Positions 45,964 to 58,089 of a stretch of DNA of 64,000 bases are shown one piece after another. The notes beneath the pieces were generated by a model. That model ran no database searches, was not told where the DNA came from, and saw only the letters and a program-made list of their open reading frames with translations. Origin of the DNA: Mesostigma viride (taxonomy: Eukaryota > Streptophyta > Mesostigmatophyceae > Mesostigmatales > Mesostigmataceae). A program made the translations under genes and the position numbers. The stretch spans positions 445,001-509,000 of the forward strand of contig RPFO01001162.1 of NCBI GenBank assembly GCA_009746045.1, written 5' to 3'. Numbering within the stretch: position 1 is the first letter of the stretch; each line of letters opens with the position of its first letter.

Positions 45964-47923
45964 GGCTGACGGCGGAGCTCATAACTTTCACGTTTGAGCA
46001 CCGAATTTAGCCGTGAATATCACAATCGACGCGTCTTTCTACGACGCACATGCTGATATAATTTTCCGACGCTATTACGCAATATACGATGAGCAAACGC
46101 CCATCGACGCAACGCAGCCTGACGGCTGCGCTCGGCAATGAAAATACGTCTGCAGCTCCGGCTGCAGCTTCGCCATCAGGGCCGGAAGGCGGTGGTGACA
46201 CTAGTCGCGCACTGGTTGTCGCCCAGCACCCTCCCGGGCTTCCTGCCTCGCCCTCAGCCTCGCCCGAGCCAAAACGCAGCCGCCCAACCGAACCAATTAG
46301 CTGGTCTGAGCGCGACTTTGACGTTGACGGGTTATTTTCCACCTTCGACGATGCCAGACCCGGCTTTTTCGACATGCCACCCATCAAGATACTGGAGCTC
46401 GTGTTTTATGGGTCATACGCCTCCATTTTCGACCTGTGCCAGCGCCTTCACAGCCATTACCGCCTCCGCACTGCCGGGACCTGACGGCCGGTTTACTCAC
46501 CGACCTGAGAACCTGGCCCGCTGGTCTCGCCCCCGTCTTCAGCTCGCCGCCCTCTTTTCCATCCTTCACCGCTCTGTCACGGACCTCTGGACCCCCTCCC
46601 CCTTGACCGAATCCACCTTCCTCCTCCACCTCCAAGAAACCATCTCACAGCACGTGACGCCCCTAGCTGCAGATGTGGCAGCTGTGGGCCGCACGCTGGC
46701 TGCTGAGCTCCCCACCATCCCCACCGCCACCGCCACCCTCCTCGCCTCCACCCCCCCCCCCTCCGCCTCCACCGACTCCATCACCGCCCAGCTCCGCGAC
46801 ATTGACCAACGTCTTAAGGATAATGCCATCGCTATCGAGGTCCTGCAGAACACCGCGGGCCTCACCGCCCAGGCGGTGAAGGACATTGCCGCCAAGCCAG
46901 CCTCTGCTGGCCTGGCCGGCGATGCTCCTCCCATCACGACCTGGGCGGACATGCTTAAGCAGCACACCACCTCCACCACCTCCGCCGTCGCAGCCCAGCT
47001 CCAGCGGCAGACGCTTGACCTCCGCGAGGAGGCCGAGCTTGCCAAGCGCAGCCTTAACGTCATTGTCAAGAACCTCGACATGGAGGAAGGTGAGAATTCC
47101 GAGAAGCTTGCACGTGCGTTTGAGAGAGAAATTCTTAGTCGCATGGGCCTTACTGGTGAGATCGACCTGGTCGCCCACCGCCTTCCCCGCGCGCGGGGTA
47201 AGGCAGGGCCGCCCCCGCTCCTTCTCACCTTTAAGACCCCGGCGGACAAGATTTCTTTTCTCCGACGCCGCAAGCGGCTCGAGAAGACTCTCTTCACCCT
47301 TGACGACGACTTGACCCTGGCGCAGCAACAACGGCGACGGGAGCTATGGCCGACCTACCTCCAGCTCCGGCAGACCAAGGCGGGGCAGCCGGTGTACTGG
47401 AAGGGGGCGGCCATCTACGTCGGCCACAAGCCCTGGCAGGCGACCCCCGCGGCCCCAACGACTCCAGACGCCCCAGCTTAGGGGAATACAGCAGTAGTAG
47501 TGTAGAATAGATAGACCGTGGCCATGTACATGTACGCCTCCTAGAGGCACTATCCTAGCTAAGCCACACGCTTTATTTAATCATGTACATGTGTGCCTAT
47601 GATGTGCCACACTCCAGATGATGCCTAGCTTTATTTAGTTATGTTGTGCCCATGCAGGGAGTAACTCTCTGCTGAGACGCCATGCCCTAGCCTTTTTGTA
47701 TAGCTATGCTGATCTTCCCCCCCATGACAGGCTCCCCCTTCGCTGGGCATAGCTTGAAGATCATGGGGATGCAAGTGCCCTGGTGCACCTAGAGCAAGGG
47801 TCCTTTACATCCCCACCCTTGCAGGAAGTAGCTTAGGATGTATGATAGGCCATATGCCCCCTCTCAAGGGCTATGTGCTACATATACTCCCAACGGAGTT
47901 ATGTTACAATTCAATTCAATTCA
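45931..47923 (+). mobile_element. ORF1-only L1A element, copy B (HAL1-like)
   Basis: The 10-bp duplication ATGATCTCCT lies at 45921-45930 and 47924-47933. Same plan as copy A: CCACGAG leader, ORF1 from 46089, 3' UTR, and a (TTCAA)n tail in place of TTAA. It inserted into the minus-strand L1A piece to its left, whose 3' end phrase (GGAGATCAT) is split by the element. Confidence 0.85.
46089..47481 (+). pseudogene. L1A ORF1 protein, copy B (one frameshift)
   Basis: Opens MSKRPSTQRSLTAALGNENT, in frame to about 46480, then continues in the next frame to 47481. The C-terminal RNA-binding part is intact (SLNVIVKNLDMEEGENSEKL, HRLPRARGKAGPPPLLLTFK, DDDLTLAQQQRRRELWPTYL). The coding similarity to copy A is strong in the last 280 residues and weaker in the N-terminal half, which fits relaxed constraint there. 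The minus-strand frames over it (Gly-rich and Arg/Ser-rich) are shadows. Confidence 0.8.
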
Positions 47924-47933
47924 ATGATCTCCT

Positions 47934-48960
47934 AACGGAGGCATGTCATAATTTTATTTAATTTGTTTTTGTGCACACTAAAATCTGTGGCCAACTCAAT
48001 TTGATCAATGCAAGCTATGGTGAGTAAATTTAATGAAGTAATTAATTAATTATGGCCAGTGCCTTTATCGGCAAGTCATTATGTAATTGGATCATTTACA
48101 TGCAGTTTCGGTGAGAAGAGTCAGAAGATGCAAAAAGGGTGGCATCAACCGTGGGTGCATGAAAACCAGTGTGCAAAGAATAAGAGCACAACATTATGAC
48201 TGATTACATCCCCCCCACCTGCAAGTGGTAGCTAAGGATGTGTTAGAGCCCATATGCCCTCTCAGGGCTATGTGTTACTTAAGCTCCCAACGGAAATATG
48301 TTGTTAATTAATTGATTAAGAAATTCAGACTTATGGCAGATGGTAAATGATTAATCATTGTTTGGACACATGCTCACATTGCATGAAAAAGTCTTATTGT
48401 AACCTATACAAACCTACACTAGATGCATTGCCGGCCTCGACAACCTGGAGGCATGGCAAGTCGATATGGAATGAATGGAAGGGAGATCTCGCACAACAAG
48501 GAACAAAACTTGAGTAGTCTATGCAAACCAACATAACCAGTCAATAAAATTACCATTTACTGCACCAACATTGGTTTGCCCAAACAGGCATCTGCCTCTT
48601 GCCACACATGTAACCCCACCGGCCAAAGACATGTCTGAGTGCCAGATCCTTGCCCTCCCCCTGCCCACAACATCAACTGTCTTACTAGGTGATCTCAACA
48701 AATGTCATCAAGCAAAAAAAAAAAAAATTGGGTTCACAATGGCGTGAGTGTCGCCAAATGGAGGATCATGGCAGGTGTTTCTTGAATCCATAATGGCCAA
48801 ATCATAACATAAGTGAGGTGTCACACAATATTGATATTACATCCAACAAAAAATGACAGAATGAGAAAAGCTAGAAATGATCGTGATGAGTGGTTGTCGC
48901 TAGCGATCAACTATGTGAACGTGTTCTGGGAGGAGTATGTTGCAGTCGTAAAGTATCCGT
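47934..48960. other. Spacer with an old L1A-like 3' end
   Basis: Around 48215-48310 the phrases GCAAGTGGTAGCTAAGGATG, CCCATATGCCCTCTCAGGGC and CTCCCAACGGAAATATG with a TTAATTAATT tail mark a diverged L1A 3' end (+). The rest has no supported gene; a 15-A run is at about 48714. Confidence 0.55.
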
Positions 48961-48961
48961 C

Positions 48962-50075
48962 CATGCATCTATACATCCATGCATCCATGCCTCCATGCCT
49001 CCATGCCTCCATGCCTCCATGCCTCCATGCCTCCATGCCTCCATGCCTCCATGCCTCCATGCCTCCATGCCTCCATGCCTCCATGCCTCCATGCCTCCAT
49101 GCCTCCATGCCTCCATGCCTCCATGCCTCCATGCCTCCATGCCTCCATGCATCCATGCATCCATGCATCCATGCATCCATGCATCCATGCATCCATGCAT
49201 CCATGCATCCATGCATCCATGCATCCATGCATCCATGCATCCATGCATCCATGCATCCATGCATCCATGCATCCATGCATCCATGCATCCATGCATCCAT
49301 GCATCCATGCATCCATGCATCCATGCATCCATGCATCCATGCATCCATGCATCCATGCATCCATGCATCCATGCATCCATGCATCCATCCATGCATCCAT
49401 CCATGCATCCATCCATGCATCCATCCATGCATCCATCCATGCATCCATCCATGCATCCATCCATGCATCCATCCATGCATCCATCCATGCATCCATCCAT
49501 GCATCCATCCATGCATCCATCCATGCATCCATCCATGCATCCATCCATGCATCCACCCACCCACCCACCCACCCACCCACCCACCCACCCACCCACCCAC
49601 CCACCCACCCACCCACCCACCCACCCACCCACCCACCCACCCACCCACCCACCCACCCACCCACCATCCATCCACCATCCATCCACCATCCATCCACCAT
49701 CCATCCACCATCCATCCACCATCCATCCACCATCCATCCACCATCCATCCATCCCTCCATCCATCCCTCCATCCATCCCTCCATCCATCCCTCCATCCAT
49801 CCCTCCATCCATCCCTCCATCCATCCCTCCATCCATCCCTCCATCCCTCCATCCCTCCATCCCTCCATCCCTCCATCCCTCCATCCCTCCATCCCTCCAT
49901 CCCTCCATCCCTCCATCCCTCCATCCCTCCCTCCCTCCCTCCCTCCCTCCCTCCCTCCCTCCCTCCCTCCCTCCCTCCCTCCCTCCCTCCCTCCCTCCCT
50001 CCCTCCCTCCCTCCCTCCCTCCCTCCCTCCCTCCCTCCCTCCCTCCCTCCCTCCCTCCCTCCCTCCATCCATTCA
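48962..50075 (+). repeat. Long segmented tetranucleotide array on the right arm
   Basis: About 1.1 kb in ordered blocks: CCATGCCT, CCATGCAT, the 12-mer CCATCCATGCAT (from about 49380), CCAC (49553-49663), the 11-mer ACCATCCATCC (to about 49745), the 12-mer CTCCATCCATCC, the 8-mer CTCCATCC (to about 49925), and CTCC (to about 50064). All frames of 360-430 codons across it are artefacts. Confidence 0.95.
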
Positions 50076-51948
50076 CTCATCAAGCGCACGTATATTGCGT
50101 CACATGGGTGGCAATAAAACAACCTTCAACCCCTAGAAACTGATTGGGAGGGCATCCAACCTTGTCTCACTGCCTCAAGTGGTCAGGCCACAACAAGTTC
50201 TCTGAATCATGGCGACACCTAACTGCGAGTGCTAAATGATTCTTGGTTTCAATGTGCTGCCCCTCACAGTTTGGACCCTAAACCCTTGCCTAGTATGTTG
50301 CAACACTTATTACACGCTGTCAACACAACAAGACACAGAACATGTCCCATTGGGGAGCCACGGAGTAATGGCATTGCCGCAGTATATGCCAAAGTGAATG
50401 CTAAATACATCGACCCCTAGTGTAGGAATAATTAATTGGTACTCTTGTGCACATGCATGGCTGCCAAAATGAATTAACATACACAGATGGATACTTGTTT
50501 ACAGAAGTTATACTTTGAATACGTCGTCGTTTAAACCAACGCCCTTCGCCCTAGGCTACACCGTTCACATTAAGCGCATGTATATGAGTATGAATATGCA
50601 TCGTGTGCTGTTGCTTCAAGCTTGTTCCTATACACAATCACACCGTAACAGAAACTGGCGTTCATTCAATACAGAAAACGCCCGCCACAAATTCCAAGCA
50701 GGATCTGAGCGTAGACTTGGCCGTGATGCTGACCATATCAAGCAACTATCAATTACTGGCAAGCAATGGCGACCATAATGACAATCACCAGCACGCAGCA
50801 CCTGCTAGAAGAAAAAATCCAGCAACTACTAGCAAAAGTCAGGTGGGTGACAGGTGCCATGGGTATGCAGCCAAGATCAAACAGTGGAAAACATGGGCAC
50901 AGTAGGGCTTCCCATCCCACGAACAGCCAAAGTCTCCCTTAAAAATGTGTTCTTGATGCACGTTTGATGCACGGGAGCTAATCCAAAGATGTTCCCCAAG
51001 GAAATACAGGGAGAGCCTGTGGGGAAAACAGGGGGGAAGCTGCATTGCGGGTAATGACCCACTGTATATGCTCCCGACCCGTTGCCGACGGAAAGCAAAT
51101 GGTAAGAAACTACCTGGACGGTAATGATGTAATTGAAAGACGTAAGAAGCTTTCCCGAACCGACGGAAGGACGACAAAGCGCAGCGTGTAAGGCAGAGGC
51201 AGTTGCGTGTTGCTGAAAATGACGCGACCAAAACGGTTGCCGATCATGAAAAAACGGACCTCCATCCCGTTGCTGACGGAAACACAGTGTAGAGACGCGG
51301 CCTGGCTTGGAAGCAGGACAGTCGATGGAAAAACGCTAGACGAACTTCCCAACCGAAGTACTTACAAAATAATGCAGCGGTAGAGACTGCAGCCTGCCTG
51401 CAGTGCAGGAACGCCAACCAGAAGCGAAGGGTTCCTGCGAAATAGAAGGAGACAGGCCGGAATACAGAGGGTAACGTTGATGACGTTACGACTCGAAGTG
51501 GGTAAATGGAAGTGGCCGACTGAAAAGTCGCTGGCATTTCTGCCCTGGATGGAAAACGCTGGGTAAGCAAATCGACCCGTTAGCAATAAAATGGGAAGAG
51601 CGCCCAGACGAAACAAACCGCAGCTTACCCAAGCGAGATGAACTCTTTCTTGACAGTCGTCCATGCCAACGTCGGCCAGCCCGGGCCAGGTAGCTGCCGC
51701 GGCCATGCCGCACCAGAATTTGAATTTTGTGCCCGGCAACGTTCCTAAAATGCAGGAATGGCTGGGCCGACGGCCGACGCGTGGCCCGTCGCCCATGGCC
51801 CGTCGCCCGTGTTTTTACGTGCCTGCGCCTGGCCTGCCTTAACGCTGTTACGCCCGAGCGCCGCGCCCAGCCTTTGTCATGCCAGCCTTTGTCATGCCAG
51901 CCTTTGTCATCGTCTGCTGAAAACAGAATCTGCTGTTTAATATTACTC
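50060..51948 (-). repeat. Right arm of the large inverted repeat
   Basis: Reverse-complement partner of 42323-44215. The outer end abuts the terminal inverted repeat of the element at 51949. The inner end again leads into a CTCC/GGGA array. Differences from the left arm are few, for example codons changed near 50299 and 50388. Confidence 0.9.
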
Positions 51949-52167
51949 TTTTCACACTCGGGTTTTTTTCGGTCGAATTTCCGTTTTGGCCGGTAAAAAT
52001 TCGACGAAACTTTTTCACACTGGGTTTTTCCGGTCCAAAACGGAAAAACGGGTCATTTCCGTTAATCCACCGTAATACCACTGAATTTGGCCAAATCAGG
52101 TGGAATTCAGTGGTATTGGGTGGTAGACCCCCAAATGGGTCTACCACCCAATACCACTGGAATTCCA

Positions 52168-52599
52168 TGTTAGGAGTGAGAAAACAATGTTTGCCACAAA
52201 GTTTTACTTTATTTCACTCAGATAAAAATAAGTCTCAGTCGGCAGCTGGCCGGCTGCTAGTTCCACCACAGGAGTGTGTGAGGTGTGAGGTACTGAGAGA
52301 GCAAACAAGGTGCGTAGCTTCGCCTTTTAAACAATTCCAGGCTCAGCTACTGGGTAGCAGTTATGATCTACCTACAACGTGGCCACACCAAACCGGTTCT
52401 TTTCTGACTGTGTGGCAGTTACAATCATAACGTGATCTCAAGCCAACCATTCACAACCAAAGTTCAAGGTCAGTCACAGAATGACTGGGTCACTTATGGA
52501 ACAGAACTTAAACATGCGGCACATGCCCGTCCATGTAGTCCAGAGCTAGCACTAAACTATAAGTACTAGTTTCAGGCAGGTGTGTCGATACTTCTGACA
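52168..52599 (-). repeat. Copia-2 3' LTR
   Basis: 432 bp, TG...CA termini, preceded by TTCCA. No difference from the partner was seen. Confidence 0.95.
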
Positions 52600-52607
52600 C
52601 CCCCCTT
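52600..52607 (-). promoter_or_regulatory. Copia-2 polypurine tract
   Basis: Minus-strand AAGGGGGG directly before the 3' LTR. Confidence 0.7.
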
Positions 52608-52744
52608 ACTCGGCACACAGGCCGGAAAACAAACTCAAGCAAGCCAGAACAAATGTTCACTAAATAAAAGAACTGTAGTATGGGACCACTGTCACAGGCT
52701 AGCAAGTGTGTCCTTATGTTGTCTCATCACGAATTGCCAGTAAC

Positions 52745-55700
52745 TCAAATACCCAACAACTTGTGTCTGAGCTCCACAAAACGTGGCTCGGGTAGTGCCT
52801 TGGTGAGCATGTCGGCGATCATCGCTGCCCCAGGAAGGTGAGACACCTGAACGGTGCCATCCGCGACCTTCGCGCGAATGTAGTGGTACTTGACGTCGAT
52901 GTGCTTGGTACGCCGAGGGTGAACAGGGTCTCGTGACAGAGCCACAGCACCAGTGTTGTCGCAAAACACCTGAATTGGCCCTGAGGCCGGGTCACCCAAC
53001 TCCTTGGTGATGGTGAGAAGGGGACCACCTGCTGCGTGACACCGCACAGGGCCATGTACTCGGCCTCACAGGTGGACAGGGCTGGAGTGGGCTGCTTGCG
53101 ACTGGTCCACTCCACCGCAGCACCGCGGTACATGACCACGTTGCCAGTGATTGACTTGCGGTCCACAGGATCGTTTGCCCAGTCGGCATCCGAGTAGGCC
53201 ACCAGCCCCCCCTGCCCCGAGTAGGACAGACCCAGGTCCTTGGTGTGTACCGCGTACTGAAGCACCCGGCGTGCCAGCCCAAGGTCGCTTACAGTAGGGT
53301 TTTTCATATTCTGAGTCAGCAGGTTGACTGCGAATGCCAGGTCAGGCCGAGTGCATCCCATCGCATACAGGAGTGCCCCGGTGATCGCTTGGTAGACGCG
53401 AGTGTCGTCCGCGTTGAGAAGCCCCCCCTCACCACGGGGGGTGTTGGGGACGATGGGCGTCTTCACCGCCCGTGGGGAGACCCCAAAGCGCTCAGCGAGG
53501 GCCTCCAGTACGGGCCTTGGTGCAGAAAAACTGTGCGCGCCGGCGGGTCGAGGACCAGGGAGACCCCCAGAAAGAGGGAGGGGGCATCCGTCTCGGTGAT
53601 CTGGAAGCGCTGGGACACCCGTTGGGTCCACTGCGATAGCCACTCCGCCGAGGAGTGGGAGACCAGGAGATCGTCGACATGGACGAAGGCAAAACCACCA
53701 ACATACAGGAACAGACACGTGTCCGTGGTGCTCTGGACAGCGCCAGTCTCATGGATGAGGTAGTCCCGGAGCGTGTGGTGCCAGTTCCGGGGCGCCTGTT
53801 TGAGCCCATAGAGGCTCCGCCGGAGGCGCCAGAGGTACGTTTGGCCAGTGGGGTCGCGCTCCTCAAAGCCCTTGGGGGGAAGGACATACACGTCCTCCTC
53901 CAACTCAGCATAGAGGAACGCGGTGCGGACATCCAGCTGCCGGATGGGGTGGCCAGCAGTGCCAGCACGAGCCAAGCCCAGGCGCACGGTGGCAGCACGG
54001 ACGGTGGGAGCAAAAGTCTCACCGAAATCAATGCCCTCGCGCTGTGCAAACCCCTTGCACACAAACCGGGCCTTGCACCGCCCATCAGCTTTCTGGGCGA
54101 AGACCCACTTGGTGGGTAGGAGCTTGGCACCGCGCGGAAGATCACGCATATGCAGAAGCTCGTAAACCTGGTGCTCCTGGAGGCTGGCCAGCTCACTCTC
54201 CATGGCCGTGCGCCATTCCGGCAAGGCAAGGGCGGCAGCGGGAGAGGAGGGCACGGACGCAGGCTGGCTATGAAAAGCAGCAGCGAAGCACAGGTCAGCG
54301 ACAAGTGAGTGATGCGCGTGGATCCGTGCAGCCTTGGTGACAGGTTGATCCGGCCAGGAAGAAAGTGCGTCATCCAATACATCATCGCCCCCGAAACCAG
54401 GGGGAGCGGGGGTGTTACTGCCATGAGAAAGGTCGCCACACAAGGCAGCACCACGGGAACCCCACACGGGGAGGAGACCTGCAGAGGCACCAGGGGACGC
54501 CGGAGGAGAATAGCCGGTGCTGTCAGCCGTGCTCTCCAGGTCAACCGAGGTACTCAAATGCGGCGGAGGCATCCCCGCCCCGGCGTGTTCATATGACGCC
54601 GCAGAACGCGAGTGGCCAGAGGCCTGTCCGCGCAACAGAGGGGCATGCTGTCGAGCATCTGACACGGTGAGGTAAGATGTCGGCGCCGAGGCAGGAGCCG
54701 GAGCCGTCGGAGCATGGCCGTTCCGCACAAGTGCCTGGATGGCCGCAGCGGCGGCCGGGGGGAGAACGAAACGCTCAGGAGTCCCCCCGATGCTGACATA
54801 GCTGTCCTCACGGCCTGCGGGCAAGGCAGTGGAGGGCGTTGCCGGCCCCCCAGAGTCCTCGGCAGAGGCAGAGGGTAACTGCAAAGGGGCAGGAGTCAGC
54901 ATGTCGGCGGGAAAGAGGTCGGCCTCCGCAAAGGGGGCCGCCGGGAGCCACTGCGCAGCCTGCGGGGCCCGGTTGCGCCACGTCTCGTCGAACTGCACGT
55001 GCTTGCGCTCGATGACACGCCCGCCGCCCGTCGCCTTGTCGGGCACCCATACGAGGTAGGCCGGGGAGTCAAGCTTGTATCCCACGAAGAGGCCATCCTC
55101 AGCGCGAGAATCAAACTTCTCACGGGCTGCCCCCTCAACCAAGACGTGGGAGGGGCAGCCAAACACACGCATGCCGGATAAATCCGCAGGGCGCCCATAC
55201 ATGAGGAAGTAGGGCGTTGCGTGCTCCGGGTTGCTGCGGCAGGGCAGCCTGTTGATGATGTAGATGGCGCATGCAAAGGCTAGAGCCCAGAACTCCTTGC
55301 CGAGGCCAGCATGCGCCAGCATGCTCCTGGTCATGCTAACTGCGACGCCCCAGAATCGCTCCGCCACGCCGTTCTGCTCCGGCGTATAGGGGGACGAGAA
55401 CTCTTGCCGCACGCCATACTCGGCGCAGACGGCGCGCCAGTCCTGGCCAGTGAAAACCGCGTCTTGGTCGGAGCGAAGCTCCACAGGCGCCGTGGCCGCG
55501 GACGCCCGGAACGGCTTGATCTCCGTGGCCAGGAAGTGACGCAGGCTCCCAACGGCAGCGTCCTTCGTCTTCAAGAAGTAAACCCAGTGAAAACGAGTGG
55601 CTTCATCCGTGATGCCCAGGACATACCGCCAGTCCCCCAACACGGCAGGGGTCCGCATGGGACCTAGCAGGTCGCAGTGCAGGCGATGGCGAGGGGTCGC

Positions 55701-56780
55701 GCAGCGTGGCGTCGTGCTGGGGGGAAAGCTGCTCCGCCGCAAGTGACCGGCAGGGCAGGAAGGACACGTGGGAGCCTTGGGACCGTGGGTCACCATGTTT
55801 GAGGCGGGGTCGGCGGCTAGCCGAGCAATACGATCCGCGCCAGCGTGTCCGAGGCGCAGGTGCCACTGCATCAGGTCCACGGGGGCGGCTGATGTGGCGA
55901 GGGCATGGGGCGCCACCCCGCGGAGCAAGTAAATGCCGTCACACTCCACGAGGGGGAACGTGCGGGTCCCCAAAGTGAGGCGCAGGTGCTTAAAGTCCAC
56001 ATCATGGCCGGCTTTAAAGAGCTGGCTCACCGAGAGTAGGCGGGCCTGAAGGCCTGGGACATACAAAGCTGGGCCGAGGTGCACGTCCGGGGTGCCGAGC
56101 CGGAGAAGCAGAGGGCCCCTGCCGCCCGCATGCAGATTGCCGCCCGAGCCGGTGATGCGCAGCCGGAAGGCGGGATCAAATCCATCGCCAAAGTCCGCCC
56201 GGTGAGGCGTCATGTGGTACGTGGCACCCGTGTCAACCACCCACTCCGGGGCACACCTAGCCGAGGCCGTTGCGGCCGTGTGAAGCACAGAAGGAGCGGT
56301 GGTTGAGGAACCAGCCGTCGAGTCCGAGGAGGTGCTGGGGCGGGGTGCCGAGAGACGACTGCCCGAGCGGGACGGGGAAGGCGCAAGGCCGTGCACTGGA
56401 CGAAGCGAGGCCTGCCCGTGAGGCTGCACACCGTCGCGCAGGGAAGCACCTAAAGGGTTGGCGCGCAGGGAAGCACACAAAGGGCCTCGACCCACGTGGA
56501 ACGCGTACGTCGTCTCCAAGGGAGGCAGGCCTGCGTCGGTGTGATGGGCGTGCCCGGCGCCGTCACCGCGGAGGTGAGCAGGGCGCTGGGCGGGATGGGC
56601 AGTCCAGCAGGTGGCGGCGTCATGTCCAGGCTTGGCGCAGACGGAGCAGGGCGGCCCGCGACCACGCCCGACCCCTGCGCCACCACCGCGACCACCACCG
56701 CGCCCGCCGCGCCCCCCGCTGCTACCGCCATGGCCGTGGCCGTTGCCGTGGCCATTGCCGTGGGCGCGGCCGTTGCCGTG

Positions 56781-56844
<64 letters not shown>

Positions 56845-57547
56845 CTTCCGGTGCCGTTGCTGTTGCCGTTGCCGTTGCCGCGGGCACCGCCATTCCGTGG
56901 GCCACGCCCCCGGCCAGGGGTATGGTACGCGTGGTTGGAGGCAGAGCCAGAATCTGCAGGGGACGGGAGGCCACCCGTCAGCAGATCTTCAACTTCCATC
57001 AGGCGCTGCCGCAGGACCGGAACAGTCTCGACCTCGTCAAGACGGAGGGAGATTAGCGCGGGCCGGTACTCGGCGCGCAGACCGCTGAGGACGCTGGCAA
57101 TGAAGGCAGCGACTGGGAACGTAATGCCTGCAGCCTGTAGCTTGGCGTACAGCAGTTCCGAGCGGTTCACATACGGCTCCACAGTCTCGCGAGCAGTTTG
57201 ACGAAGTTGGGCCATTTGTTTCCACAAGTCCAGACGCATGGACTTGGTGAGCTTGCCATGCTCATAGACCTGGATGAGCTTGGTGATGGCCAGACTGCCC
57301 AGGCGACGATCCAGGGGGAGCGTCTGCATCAAGGCACGCGCAGGCCCATCGACGACGGCCAACAAGGCAACGTAAAGGAGCCGATCCAGTTGCACGTTCT
57401 GGACAACACCTGCCAGCACTCCAAGGAGGCCAGCATAAAGGGAAACAAGGCCCAAAAATGGTCCTTAAAAGGGATCCACAGCGTCCAATCTGAGCCGGTA
57501 AAAACCTTGACCCCACGAACATCCTTCAAAAGCTCCTTGCAAGCCAC
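52745..57547 (-). pseudogene. Copia-2 gag-pol polyprotein with frameshifts
   Basis: The gag N-terminus at 57547 (ACKELLKDVRGVKVFTGSDW) shifts near 57.44 kb into the main 1330-codon frame (57455-53463). In that frame: gag helices, a Gly-Asn run (about 194-240), a CX2CX4HX4C knuckle (270-283), protease VVDTGATYH (406-414), and the gag-pre-integrase HHCC (531-566). Then come integrase D595, D663 and E699, and RT with LPTKWVFAQK, DVRTAFLYAELEEDVYV and FVHVDDLL (VDD at 1260-1262). Frame changes near 53.51 kb and 53.03 kb lead to RNase H (YSDADWAND, STCEAEYMALC, FCDNTGAVALS, HIDVKYHYIR) ending at 52745. All domains are present; three single-base frame breaks would stop a full polyprotein. Confidence 0.92.
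56755..56885 (-). repeat. Hexanucleotide (GGCAAC)n run in Copia-2 gag
   Basis: Codes the Gly-Asn run before the zinc knuckle, with His and Ser variants at the edges. Arg/Val-rich plus-strand frames here are antisense artefacts. Confidence 0.9.
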
Positions 57548-58073
57548 AAAGGAGGCTCGGGCGGGGCCCCCCCCGCCGTACCGCGGCTCAAACCACCACC
57601 GTCAACCGCCGATTCTCACCATCGGGAGCACCGAGGGCGGCGTCCTCGTCACCACCGGGCGGGTGCAAAGCCAGGGCAGCCAGCCCAGCTGCTGCGTCAA
57701 AAAATACTTCGCCTGGGAGACCCGAATCGGTAAGAGTTACGGATGTTGCAGTCAAAGCGGCCAGACCGGCAGAGTCGTCGGCATCAAAATCGTTACTGCC
57801 AGCAGCGCGACCGCGGAAGCGACCTGGCTACGAGTGCCGGAAGCCATTCCAGCAAAAAACAGCAAAACTCCGAAAAAAAGGTAACGTTGACCAAGAGATT
57901 CCGGCCAGGAATCGAACCAAGCACCTTTTGTATTACGCGCCAGACGGGAATCAAACCTCCGCCTACGCTGTCGTCATGCAAATCTTGCCGAAATACACAA
58001 ATCTAAAGTCAACCGCGAGCAGAGCCTCGGAAACGACTTTTACCAGCGGTAAGCAGGTCGAAAGGCGTGCGAA

Positions 58074-58089
58074 CCGCACTCCGATGCCA
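58074..58089 (-). promoter_or_regulatory. Copia-2 primer-binding site
   Basis: Minus-strand TGGCATCGGAGTGCGG starts directly after the 5' LTR. TGG pairs with a tRNA CCA end, and the start resembles the initiator-Met type (TGGTATCAGAGC) used by many plant Copia elements. Confidence 0.6.

Noticed and set aside
48813-50143. Open frames of 360-434 codons on both strands with HPSIHPS, GGREGG or DAWMDA repeats
   Set aside because: They are translations of tetranucleotide arrays with periods that avoid stop codons in several frames; no non-repeat coding sequence or splice context.
56270-57201. Plus-strand frames of 186-272 codons rich in Arg, Val-Ala or Leu-Pro
   Set aside because: Antisense to Copia-2 gag; their composition comes from the GGCAAC hexanucleotide run.
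57198-57884. Plus-strand frame of 228 codons in the Copia-2 leader
   Set aside because: Antisense to gag start and leader; no family motif.
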